From Cristatella mucedo (Eukaryota; Bryozoa; Phylactolaemata; Cristatellidae): a stretch of 42,064 bases of DNA. The position numbers were made by a program, and so were the translations under genes. This document shows positions 10,948 to 19,569 of this stretch, piece by piece. The stretch covers positions 1 through 42,064 of the forward strand of contig WPIO01000460.1 of assembly GCA_009760855.2 (NCBI GenBank). The letters run 5' to 3'. The notes under the pieces are model-generated. The model had not been told where the DNA came from. It ran no database searches and worked only from the letters and a program-made list of their open reading frames with translations. Positions within the stretch are counted from its first letter, which is position 1. Each line of letters starts with the position of its first letter.

Positions 10948-12287
10948 CTTAAATTATTATATGAGAGGATTTATAAAGGTAAAGGATATATATATTTAAA
11001 AAAGGCGCGTAAATGGTTTTATTAGGAGAGATAACTTCTTCAAAATGTGGGTGGAAGGTATTACCAGTAGGATAATCATCACTTCAAGAGATTTGTTATA
11101 ACAATTAAGGATATATTTTCCAAAAAAAAGAACGAGTAAATGGTTTTATTAGTAGATCACTTACTCGTAATGCCTGCGGTCAAAGATCCTTCTAGTAAAA
11201 TAATAAATTATTCAATAAGCCTATGTAAAGAAATCATGGATATATTGCTCCGGAAGAAAAGACGCGTAAATGGTTTGAGCAGTGTAGATAACTTACTAAG
11301 AAGGCCGGCGGTTTAAAGGTTCCAACAGCGGGATAGCGAAGTAATAATTGAAAATAATGACATGTATTATTTAAATTAATGAATAATGATTAAGGATATA
11401 TACTTCCAATAAAACAAAGTAACCATAACAAGTCTTAGCAGGGAAGAACGCCTGCGCTTTGTTGCATCGGCCAGCGGGCTAATAAATCACTTTTTGACAC
11501 AATAGTTATCGCTAAAGGATACACAGTTCTAGAAGAAAAGACGCGTAAATGGTTTTAGGAGGGAAGATAACTTACTCGAAACGCCAGTGGTTATAGAGTA
11601 CCACATGTAAGATACAATATTTAATGAGACTATGTATACAACTAAAGGATGTATATTTCCGAAAGAGAAGACGCGTAAATAGTTTTAGCGGGGTAAACAA
11701 CTTACTCGGAACGCTGATGTTTTGATGATTCTACCAGCATACTATCGAAGTATTTATTGAGACTAATTTAAACACTAAAGGATGTATATTTCCGAAAGAA
11801 AAGATGCGTAAATGGTTTCAGCAGGGCAAATAACTTACTCGGAACTACGGCGGTTTGACGGATCTACCAGCAGGATAACGGAGTATTTCTTAAGTAATCT
11901 TAACACTAAAGGATATATCTTTCTGGAAGAAACACGGGGCGAAAAAAGTTTCAGCAGGGCAGATAAGTAACCTGAACGTAAGTAACGCCTGCGGTATAAA
12001 GTATCTACCAGAGTGGTAATGAATTATTTATTAGGACAATTAATAATACTAGAGGATATGCGTTGATGGAAGACAAGACGTGTAAATGGTTTGTGCAGGA
12101 AAGATAACTTGCTCGAAAAGCCGGCGGTTTAAAAGATGTACCAGCGGTTAACGAAGTACCCTTTGAGACTAATTATACCACTAAAGGATATAGATTTCTG
12201 GAAGAAATAAGGCGCCTAAAAAGTTTCATCAGCGGTATAAGTTTCCTGCAACACCTGCTGTTTGAAAGATCTACCATTGGGTCAACA
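10948..12287. repeat. AT-rich array of ten diverged ~131-bp monomers (unit 1)
   Basis: Monomers begin with ctaaaggatatat-like sequence at 10979, 11104, 11231, 11389, 11512, 11642, 11775, 11906, 12049 and 12181 (spacing 123-158, mostly 130-133). Shared inner motifs in order are gaagaaaagacgcgtaaatgg, agcaggg.agataacttactcg, gcctgcggttt, gatctaccagcggg and gactaatt. Individual monomers differ widely from each other, yet each one matches its counterpart in units 2 and 3 almost exactly. No plausible coding frame runs through it. Confidence 0.9.
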
Positions 12288-12370
12288 GACCGCCGTCGAC
12301 TAGCGATAGCGACGAGCGACCTTATAGTGGTGAGTGACCTATAACAAGAAGCTAGTGTCGAAGGAAGCAG
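12288..12370. repeat. First lead-in (unit 1 end)
   Basis: The last 131-bp monomer passes without a gap into gaccgccgtcgactagcgat, agcgacgagcgacctta and gtgacctataacaag. This is the first of the four lead-ins of the promoter domain. Confidence 0.8.
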
Positions 12371-12428
12371 TAATATGTAATATTATATATATATATATAT
12401 GTATATAAAATTATATATATATATTATA
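12371..12428. repeat. TA-rich tract upstream of module i
   Basis: Two (TA)n runs separated by gtatataaaatta. Comparable tracts at 24664-24720 and 36665-36720 differ by a few dinucleotides. Confidence 0.9.
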
Positions 12429-12429
12429 A

Positions 12430-12617
12430 GTTAGAATATACAACAAGAGATATAAGCTGGTAGTCCTTTCAAACTATTGGTAATCATCACAAGGAAATTC
12501 CCTTTCCTGCTGAAAAAAAATAAACAATTTTTTTTTTTGCCTTCGTACAGCCTTCAATTTAAGAAAGTAAACATCCTAAACTTAGTGTCAGCTCGGCCGA
12601 CTTATGACCTAAATGAC
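12430..12617 (+). repeat. Module i (units 1/2 boundary), TATA-less
   Basis: Shares agctggtagtcctttcaaac, cacaaggaaatt, tttcctgctgaaa and ctaaacttagtgtcagctcg with modules ii and iii, in the same order and direction. Where the others have TATATAAG it has aatttaag, and the sequence before it (ttcgtacagccttc) is unrelated. A poly-T run at ~12528 varies in length between units. Probably a decayed or differently regulated promoter copy. Confidence 0.8.
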
Positions 12618-12804
12618 CAGATAGAAACCGCAAGAGATAGACCACAAGCTACATACCTTCAGTGAGAGACCGCAAGCGAGAAGCCGCCAGAGAGACCGCC
12701 AGCGAGAGACTGCCGAAGAGAAACCGCCGTCGACTAGCGATTGTGACGAGCGACGAGCGAATTTATAGAGGCTAGCGACCTATAACAAGGAGCGAGTGAC
12801 AGAA
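12618..12804. repeat. Short CpG array and second lead-in (unit 2)
   Basis: About seven ccgc/agcgag monomers, then gccgtcgactagcgattg, gacgagcgacgagcg and agcgacctataacaaggagc. The intermonomer phrase ctgccgaagag marks the end of the array. Confidence 0.85.
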
Positions 12805-12878
12805 GATATAATATTTAATATATTATATAAATATATATTATATATTTATATATCATATATAATATATATATATAATAA
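12805..12878. repeat. TA-rich tract upstream of module ii (unit 2)
   Basis: Roughly 74 bp of A/T only, apart from one c in tatcatat. Confidence 0.9.
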
Positions 12879-12880
12879 GA

Positions 12881-13085
12881 TAGTAGATAGAACAAGTGAT
12901 AGAAGCTGGTAGTTCCTTTAAACCACCTTTATCACAAGGGAATTATCTTTCCTGCTAAAAACAATAAACATTTATTTCTTACCTCCGTGAAAAATACGTC
13001 TATATAAGAAAAGGAAAATCCTAAACTTAGTGTCAGCTCGACCGACCTATGACCTAAACGACTATGCACGTAAACACGGATAGAG
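12881..13085 (+). promoter_or_regulatory. Promoter-like module ii (unit 2)
   Basis: Reference copy. Elements: agctggtagttcctttaaac (~12902-12921), cacaagggaattatctttcc, ctgctaaaaacaataaac, TATATAAG at 13001-13008, then ctaaacttag at 13021-13030 and tgtcagctcg at 13031-13040. A TATA about 30-34 bp before a tcag motif is the usual core promoter spacing. The module is followed by gacctatgacctaaacgac and atgcacgtaaacac, the latter shared with module iii only. A minus-strand frame of 80 codons (12932-13174) crosses it but has no recognisable domain. Confidence 0.45.
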
Positions 13086-13780
13086 GCCGCAAGAGACAGA
13101 CCACCAGCTGCATACTGTCGGTGGGAGACCGCAAGCGTGAGGCCGCCAGACTGGTGGCGAGAGACCGACGGCAAGAGACCGCCAGCCAGAGCATGTCAAC
13201 GAGTAACCGCCGGTAAGAGACCGCCAGAGTGAGTGACTGCCTGCGAATGACCGCCAGCGAGAGACCGCTAGCGAGAATCCGTTAAAGAGACCGCCAGAGA
13301 GGGACAGCCCGCGAATGACCGCTAGCGAGAGACCAGTTGCTACAGACCGGTACAGATATACCGCTAGACCGCTAGCGCCAGGCCGCTAGCGAGATACCAT
13401 GAAAAAGGAACCGCCAGACCGCCATAATGAGACCGTAAGAAAAAAACGGCCTGCGAGATACTGCAAACGAGAGACCGCTAGTGAGAAACCATAAAAGAGA
13501 GACTGCCAGACCGCTAGAGAGAGTCGGCCCGCGAATGACCACTAGCGAGATACCACTAGCGAGAGACCGTTAAAAAGAGACTGCCATACCGCAAGCGAGA
13601 TACCGCAAGCGAGATACCGCAAACGAGAGACCGCAAACGAGAGACCGCTAGCGCAAACGAGAGACCGCAAACGAGACCGCCACACCGCCAGACAGATTGC
13701 CAGAGACAGACCGCCAGCTACATACCGCCAGGTTCAAACCGCCAGTGAGAGACCGCCAGCGAGAGACTGCTGAAGAGAGA
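13086..13780. repeat. 14-bp CpG-rich array between modules ii and iii (unit 2)
   Basis: Degenerate monomers; the most regular part (about 13580-13680) reads gagataccgcaagc and gagagaccgcaaac in phase. Around 13640-13680 the monomer number differs from unit 3 (25905-26005), so this part is still changing. It also contains tgctacagaccggtacag, a non-repeat insert fixed in all units. Confidence 0.9.
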
Positions 13781-13865
13781 CCGCCGTAGACTAGCGATAG
13801 CGACTAGCGACAAGCGCGACTTTACACAGACGAGCGACCTATAAGGAGCGAGAAACAGAAAAAAC
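13781..13865. repeat. Third lead-in (unit 2)
   Basis: gtagactagcgatagcgac, then caagcgcgactttacac (one extra gc relative to units 3 and 4) and acctataaggagcgagaaac. Confidence 0.85.
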
Positions 13866-13888
13866 ATTATATAATATATGAATTTTAC

Positions 13889-13922
<34 letters not shown>
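13866..13922. repeat. TA-rich tract upstream of module iii (unit 2)
   Basis: attatataatatatg, aattttacag, then about 32 bp of pure TA. This is the longest TA run of the four units at this position. Confidence 0.9.
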
Positions 13923-13923
<1 letters not shown>

Positions 13924-13924
<1 letters not shown>

Positions 13925-14141
13925 ATAGAAGATAGAGCAAGAGATAGAAGCTGGTAGTTCCTTCAAACCACCGTTATCATCAACCACAGTCACAAGGAAA
14001 TTATCTCCCCTGCTAAAAGAAAAATAGACACTCATTTTTAACGTTCATGAAAAGTACGACTATATAAGATAATGAAAATACTAAACTTAGTGTAAGCTCG
14101 GCTGACTAATGTCCTGAATGACAATGCACGTAAACACAGAC
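13924..14141 (+). promoter_or_regulatory. Promoter-like module iii (unit 2)
   Basis: TATATAAG at 14061-14068 and ctaaacttag at 14081-14090: the same 20 bp spacing as module ii, although the bases between (ataatgaaaata versus aaaaggaaaatc) differ. Conserved upstream parts are agctggtagttccttcaaac and cacaaggaaattatct. After the block come tgtcctgaatgac and atgcacgtaaacac. This is the last promoter-like module before the GA arrays. Confidence 0.45.
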
Positions 14142-14600
14142 AGAGACCGCCAGAAAGAGACCACCAGACCAGCTACATAGTGACTGACAGTGAGAGACGC
14201 CAGCGAGCGGCCGCCAGAATGCTACTGAGAGACCGACGGCGAGAGACCGCCAGCCAAAGCCAGCTAAAGAGTAACCGCCGGTAAGAGAGCGCCAGAGAGT
14301 GACGGCCCGCGAATGACAGCCAGTGGGAGACCGCTAGCGAGAGACCGTTAATGAGGTATCGCCAGACCCATAGCGAAGGACCGTGAAAAAGTGACCGCCA
14401 GAGTGAGACCACCAGCGAGTAACCGTGAAAGTGAGCATCAGAGAAAGATGGTCCGCGAATGACCGCTAGCGAGAAGTAGCTACAAACGAGCCCGCTGGAC
14501 CGCTGGCGCCGGGCCTCTAGTGAGAACGAGTGACCGCAACACAGATATTGCCAGAGACTGTGCGCCAGCTACATACCGCTAGTGAGAGACTGCAGAAGAC
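14142..14600. repeat. 14-bp CpG-rich array after module iii (unit 2)
   Basis: Shorter and more irregular than the array after module ii. Contains fixed inserts (gaatgctactgagag, gcatcagagaaagatgg, ggcgccgggcc) that show the array is old and no longer freely expanding. Confidence 0.88.
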
Positions 14601-14696
14601 AGACCGCCGTAGGCGTTAGCGACTTAATAGGGACGAGCGACCTATGAGAAGAAAAGGCAGAATAGAATATTATGTAAATTGAAGAAAATTGAAGAA
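14601..14696. repeat. Fourth lead-in without a promoter module (unit 2)
   Basis: ccgtaggcgttagcgactta, atagggacgagcgacc, then a 20-30 bp AT patch (gaatattatgtaaattg) and gaagaaa steps. Here ttgaagaaaa is duplicated relative to unit 3. Confidence 0.8.
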
Positions 14697-14768
14697 AGAG
14701 ACGCGAAAAGAACGCGAGAGAACGCGAGAGAACGAGAAGGAACGCTAGAGAACGAGAAAGAACGCGAG
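14697..14768. repeat. gaacgcgaga 10-mers (unit 2)
   Basis: Opening of the GA-array domain, alternating aacgcgagag and aacgagaaag. The same pair forms a longer run in unit 4 (38966-39111). Confidence 0.9.
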
Positions 14769-14887
14769 AGTTAGCTAGAGAGCTAGAGTTAGAGAGCTAG
14801 AGTTAGAGAGCTAGAGTTAGAGAGCTAGAGTTAGAGAGCTAGAGTTAGAGAGCTAGAGTTAGAGAGCTAGAGTTAGAGAGCTAGAGT
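14769..14887. repeat. 14-mer array ctagagttagagag (unit 2, first)
   Basis: About eight perfect copies, ending in ctagagtagaacgag. Confidence 0.95.
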
Positions 14888-15429
14888 AGAACGAGAGAGA
14901 ACGAGATAGAACGAGATAGAACGAGAGAGAACGAGAGAGAACGAGAGAGAACGAGAGAGAACGAGAGACAACGAGAGAAAACAAGAGAGAATGAGAAAAC
15001 GAGAGAACGAGAAAGAACGAGAGAGAGCTCTCTAACTCTACGAGATAGAACGAGACGAAATGACAAGAAAGGAGAACGAGAGAACGAGATTGAACGAGAG
15101 AACGAGATGAAAGAGAAAGAAAGAGAACGAGAGAGAAAGAGAGAGAACGAGAGAGAACGAGAGAGAACGAGAGAGAACGAGAGAGAACGAGAGAACGAGA
15201 GAGAACGAGAGAGAACGAGAGAGAACGAGAGAGAACGAGAGAGAACGAGAGAACGAGAGAGAACGAGATCGATTGAGATCGAACGAGATGAACGAGATGA
15301 ACGAGATGAACGAGATGAACGAGATGTAACGAGATGGAGCGAGATGAAACGACGAGAATAGAACGAGATAGAACGAGAGAGAGCGAGAACGAGAGAGAAC
15401 GAAAGAGAACGAGAGAGAAAGAGAAAGAA

Positions 15430-15473
<44 letters not shown>

Positions 15474-15474
15474 T

Positions 15475-15513
<39 letters not shown>

Positions 15514-15548
15514 AGAGTTAGAGAGAGAGAGAGCTAGACTTAGAGAGC
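14888..15548. repeat. 10-bp GA arrays (unit 2, first set)
   Basis: acgagataga and acgagagaga arrays. A lone inverted element ctctctaactcta is at 15028-15040 (P2 type). A run of acgagatga steps at 15285-15325 and pure (GA)n around 15440-15510 precede the palindrome. Confidence 0.9.
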
Positions 15549-15574
15549 TAGAGTTAGAGAGCTCTCTAACTCTA
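15549..15574. repeat. Perfect 26-bp palindrome, P3 type (unit 2)
   Basis: Same arms as 4357-4382. Followed by acgagatggaacgagatgg. Confidence 0.95.
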
Positions 15575-15843
15575 CGAGATGGAACGAGATGGAACGAGAG
15601 GAAACGAGATGAAACGAGATGAAATGAGATGGAACGAGATGAAACGAGATGGAACGATATAGAACGAGATAGAACGAGAGAGCGAGATAGAACGAGATGA
15701 GAACGAGATGAAACGAGATGAAACGAGATGAAATGAGATGGAACGACGAGATGAAACGAGATAGAACGAGAACGAGATAGAACAGGAGAGAAGAGATAGG
15801 ACAGGAGAGAACGACGAGAGATAGAACGAGAGAGAAGAGAGCT

Positions 15844-15897
<54 letters not shown>

Positions 15898-16516
15898 GAG
15901 AGAGAGAGAGGCAGAGAACGAGAGAGAGACAGAGAGCGAGAGAGAGCGAGAGAGCGAGAGAGAGCGAGATCGAGAGAGAACGAGAGAACGAGAAAACGAG
16001 AGGACGAGAGAAGAGAAAGAGAGAGAAGAGAGAGAAGAACGAGAGAGAACGAGAGAGAACGAGATCGAACGAGATCGAACGAGATCGAACGAGATCGAAC
16101 GAGATCGAACGAGAGAGAACGAGAGAGAACGAGAACGAGAGAGAACGAGAGAACGAGAGAGAACGAGAGAGAACGAGAGAGAACGAGAGAGAACGAGAGA
16201 GAACGAGAGAGAACGAGAGAGAACGAGAGAACGAGAGAACGAGAGAACGAGAAAACGAGAGGACGAGAGAAAACGAAAGAACGAGAGAGTACGAGAGATA
16301 ACGAGAGATAACGAGAGATAACGAGAGAGAACGAGAGAGAACGAGAGAGAACGAGAGAGAACGAGATCGAACGAGAGAGAACGAGAGAGAACGAGAGAGA
16401 TTGAGATCGATTGAGATCGAACGAGATCGAGCGAGATGAACGAGATGTAACGAGATGGAGCGAGATAAAAAACGAGAGAGAGGACGAGATGGAACGAGAT
16501 AAAACGAGAGAACAAG
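15575..16516. repeat. 10-bp GA arrays (unit 2, second set)
   Basis: acgagatgga-type copies, the acaggagagaagag marker (~15780), (GA)n around 15845-15910, then acgagatcga (16065-16110), acgagagaga (16110-16230) and the gataaaaaacgag closing segment. Unit 1 (4383-5221) has the same order with different copy numbers. Confidence 0.9.
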
Positions 16517-16689
16517 AGACCGAGAGAGCTAGAGTTAGCGAGAGAGCTAGAGTTGGAGAGAGAGAGCGAGAGCTAGAGTTGGAGAGAGAAAGCGAGAGCT
16601 AAAGTTGGATAGAGAGAGAGAGCGAGAGCTAGAGTTGGAGAGAGAGAGAGAGAGAGAGCGAGAGCTAGAGTTGGAGAGAGAGCTAGCGC
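16517..16689. repeat. S block: ctagagttgg transition repeat (unit 2)
   Basis: Five or so imperfect ctagagttggagagag/gcgagag steps, including one aaagttggatag variant shared with units 1 and 4 and missing from unit 3. Confidence 0.88.
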
Positions 16690-16822
16690 TAGAGTTAGAG
16701 AGCTAGAGTTAGAGAGCTAGAGTTAGAGAGCTAGAGTTAGAGAGCTAGAGTTAGAGAGCTAGAGTTAGAGAGCTAGAGTTAGAGAGCTAGAGTTAGAGAG
16801 CTAGAGTTAGAGAGCTAGAGTA
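16690..16822. repeat. 14-mer array ctagagttagagag (unit 2, second)
   Basis: Nine to ten perfect copies between the S block (ending gctagcgctagag) and the acgagagaga array. Confidence 0.95.
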
Positions 16823-16966
16823 GAACGAGAGAGAACGAGAGAGAACGAGAGAGAACGAGAGAGAACGAGAGAGAACGAGAGAGAGAGAGAACGAGAGAGA
16901 ACGAGAGAGAACGAGAGAGATAACAAGAGAGCTAGAGTTAGAGAGAGAGAGCTAAAGTTAGAAAGC
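16823..16966. repeat. acgagagaga 10-mers and 14-mer remnants (unit 2)
   Basis: About nine 10-mers, then ctagagttagagagag and gctaaagttagaaag, degenerate 14-mers immediately left of the palindrome. Confidence 0.9.
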
Positions 16967-16992
16967 TAGAGTTAGAGAGCTCTCTAACTCTA
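16967..16992. repeat. Perfect 26-bp palindrome, P1 type (unit 2)
   Basis: Same arms, followed by acgagatgttacgag and three acgagatgta copies. Confidence 0.95.
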
Positions 16993-17394
16993 CGAGATGT
17001 TACGAGATGTAACGAGATGTAACGAGATGTAACGAGATAGAATCAGATAGAACGAGATAGAGAAAGAACGAGATAGAACGAGATAGAACGAGAGAGAACG
17101 AGAGAGAACGAGAGACAACGAGAGAAAACAAGAGAGAATGAGAAAACGAGAGAACGAGAAAGAACGAGAGAGAGCTCTCTAACTCTACGAGATAGAACAC
17201 GAGAGAGAACGAGAGAGAACGAGAGAGAACGAGAGAGAATGAGAGAGAACGAGAGAGAATGAGTGAGAACGAGAGAGAACGAGAGAGAACGAGAGAGAGA
17301 GAGAGAGAACGAGAGAGAGAGAGAACGAGAGAGAACGAGAGAGAACGAGAGAGAGAGCTAGAGTTAGAAAGAGAGAGAGCTAGACTTAGAGAGC
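16993..17394. repeat. 10-bp GA arrays between P1 and P3 (unit 2)
   Basis: acgagatgta, acgagataga and acgagagaga copies; P2 inverted element at 17175-17187. The segment just after P2 is shortened: acgagatagaacacgag joins two arrays, skipping the acgaaatgacatg stretch present in units 1, 3 and 4. Confidence 0.9.
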
Positions 17395-17420
17395 TAGAGT
17401 TAGAGAGCTCTCTAACTCTA
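17395..17420. repeat. Perfect 26-bp palindrome, P3 type (unit 2, second)
   Basis: Same arms. It lies 1846 bp after the preceding P3 (15549), close to the 1894 bp spacing in unit 1. Confidence 0.95.
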
Positions 17421-17814
17421 CGAGATGGAACGAGATGGAACGAGATGGAACGAGATGAAACGAGATGAAATGAGATGGAACGAGATGAAACGAGATGGAA
17501 CGATATAGAACGAGATAGATTGAGGTAGAACGAGATGGAACGAGATGAAACGAGATGAAACGAGATGAAATGAGATGGAACGAGATGAAACGAGATAGAA
17601 CGAGAACGAGATAGAACAGGAGAGAACGAGATAGGACAGGAGAGAACGAGATAGAACGAGAGAGAACGAGAGTTAGAGAGAGAGCAAGAGAGTGAGAGAG
17701 AGAAACGGGAGATAGAGTGAGAAGAGACAGAGAGACAGAGAGACAGAGAACGAGGGAGACAGAGAACGAAAGAGAGCGACAGAGCGAGAGAGAGCGAGAT
17801 AGAACGAGATAGAA
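17421..17814. repeat. acgagatgga 10-mers and marker segment (unit 2)
   Basis: Closely matches 6277-6660 and closes the GA-array domain. Confidence 0.9.
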
Positions 17815-18979
17815 CGGGAGTTATAGAGAGAGCAAGAGAGTGAGAGAAACGGGAGTTAGAGAGAGTGAGAAAGCGAGAGAGAACGATCGACAATGAAATT
17901 AAGAGTGAGAGAGGTTAGGAGCAACAGAAAGCGAGAGAGATAGAGAACGAAAGCAAGAGCGCGAGAGCGAGAGAGAGAGAGAGCGAGAGAGCGAGAAAGC
18001 GAGAGAGCAAGTGAGAAGTAGAGTGCGAGGGAGCAAGAGAGTGACAAAGAAAGAAATTGACAGAGAGCGAGTGATAGAGAGCGAGTAAGAGAGAGCGAGT
18101 TAGCGAGTGCGTAGGAGCAAGAGAGAGAGCGAGAGAGCAAGAGAGAGACCGCGAAAAAGAGAGAAAGCGAGAGATCAAAAAAGATAGTGAGATATAGTTA
18201 GATAGAGAGCGAGTGAGTGGGAGCGACCGACAGAGCGAGAGCGTTGCGAGAGTAAACGGGAGAAAGAGAGAGAGAGAGCAAGAGGTTGCAAAAGCGAAAA
18301 AGCGAGAGATAGAGAGAGAGAGCAAGAATGAGTGAGAGCCAGAGAAAGAGAGCGAGAAAGAGAGCGGGGAGAGAAAGCGAGAGAGAAAGTGAGAGAAAGT
18401 GAGTAAAGTAAGCCTAGTGATAGAGAGTGAGAGAGAGAGTAAGCGAGAGTGTAAGAGAGAAAGTGGGACAGAGAAAGCGAGAGAGAATGAGCGAAAGAGA
18501 TAAAGAGAGCGAGAGGTAGGGAGCAAAAGAAACAGAGCGAGAGAGAGAGGATGAGCGAGAGAGGGAGAGAGAGATAGTGAAAGAGAGCGAAAGATAGAGC
18601 GATGGAGATAGAGAGAGCGTGAAAGGACGAGTGAGAGTGAACGAGTAAGAAAGAGCGACCAAGGTAAAGAGAACGAGAGAGAGCGGGAGATAAAGCGAGA
18701 GCGAAAGAGAAAAAGAAAGCGGGTAAGAGAGAGTGAAAGAGCGAGAGCTAGAGACAGAGAGAGAGAGAGAGCGAAAGCGAGACTGAAGGAGATAGGGCAA
18801 GAGAGATAGAGAGAAAGAGAGATATAGAGAAAGAAGAGATAGAGATAGAGAAGAAGAAGATAAAGAAAGAGATAGAGAAAGAAGAGATAGAGAAAGAAGA
18901 TAGAGAAAAAGCGAGAGAGACCTAGAGAGTAAGAGAGCGAAAGAGAGAGCGAGTGAGAGAGCCAGCGAGTTAGAGAGAC

Positions 18980-19016
<37 letters not shown>

Positions 19017-19531
19017 AAGAAAGAGAGAGCAAGAAAGAGAAAGCGAGACAGAAAGCGAAAGAGAAAGCAAGAGCGTTGGAGAGCGAGAGAGAGCGAATGC
19101 AAGGGCGGGACAGCAAGAGAGAGTAAGAAAGAGAGAGCGAGAGACTAGGCGAGATGCAGAGAAACAGAGAGAAAGCAAGAGAGAGTAAGTGAGAGTGAGT
19201 AGTAGAGAGCGAGTGTGCAAACGCGAGCGAGAGAGAGCGAAAGAATGCGAGAGTGAGCGAGATAGCGAGACAGAGAGATCGACAGCGACTGAGAGGGCCA
19301 GTGAGAGAGTAACAGAGAGAGCAAGATAGAGAGAGAGACCGAGAAAGAGAGCGGAAGGGAGAGATATAATATAGCAAGAGAGACAGAAAGAGAGAACGAG
19401 AAAAAGAGAGGAAGAGAGAGAGATTAAGAGCCAGATGAAGCGAGGGAGAGAAAGAGCGAAATTAAGAGCGAGAGAGTAAGCGAGAGCGAGAGCCAGAGAG
19501 AGAAAAATAGAGTGAGACGAGCAAGAGAGAG

Positions 19532-19569
<38 letters not shown>

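Larger units (their letters stand above)
1..12501 (+). repeat. 12-kb higher-order repeat, unit 1
   Basis: First full copy of the higher-order repeat, phased from base 1, which matches 12502, 24795 and 36795 (ctttcctgctgaaa inside module i). It is the longest copy (12501 bp) because its GA arrays are expanded (2311-6660), although it carries only one D block and lacks the segment that follows it in other units. The first ~4.2 kb contains many single-base indels relative to the other units, for example at 60-120, and is probably poorly corrected sequence at a contig end. Confidence 0.93.

Noticed and set aside
10948-12287. CRISPR-like array (repeats of ~131 bp)
   Set aside because: The similarity runs along the whole monomer and no short identical repeats alternate with unique spacers. 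It is a diverged tandem satellite.
12371-12428. Replication origin in the TA tracts
   Set aside because: High AT alone is not specific; no yeast-type consensus element was matched and metazoan origins lack one.
12477-12665. 62-codon plus-strand frame across module i (also 36770-36955)
   Set aside because: It depends on poly-A and poly-T lengths, is broken in unit 3, begins with a non-AUG-supported context and shows no family.
12932-13174. 80-codon minus-strand frame over module ii, seen in units 2 and 3 and altered in unit 4
   Set aside because: Similarity is explained by near-identical DNA. The frame is changed by a homopolymer difference in unit 4 and by indels in unit 1, with no synonymous pattern to examine.
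13726-13745. gttcaaacc in the CpG array matches the polymerase III B-box pattern GWTCRANNC
   Set aside because: No A-box at a suitable distance and no T-run terminator nearby; a 9-base degenerate match is expected by chance.
14881-16515. 544-codon minus-strand open frame, and similar 495-, 422- and 401-codon frames
   Set aside because: Composition is only Ser, Leu, Arg, Phe and Val from the complement of GA repeats; there are no domains, and frames and lengths are not kept between units.
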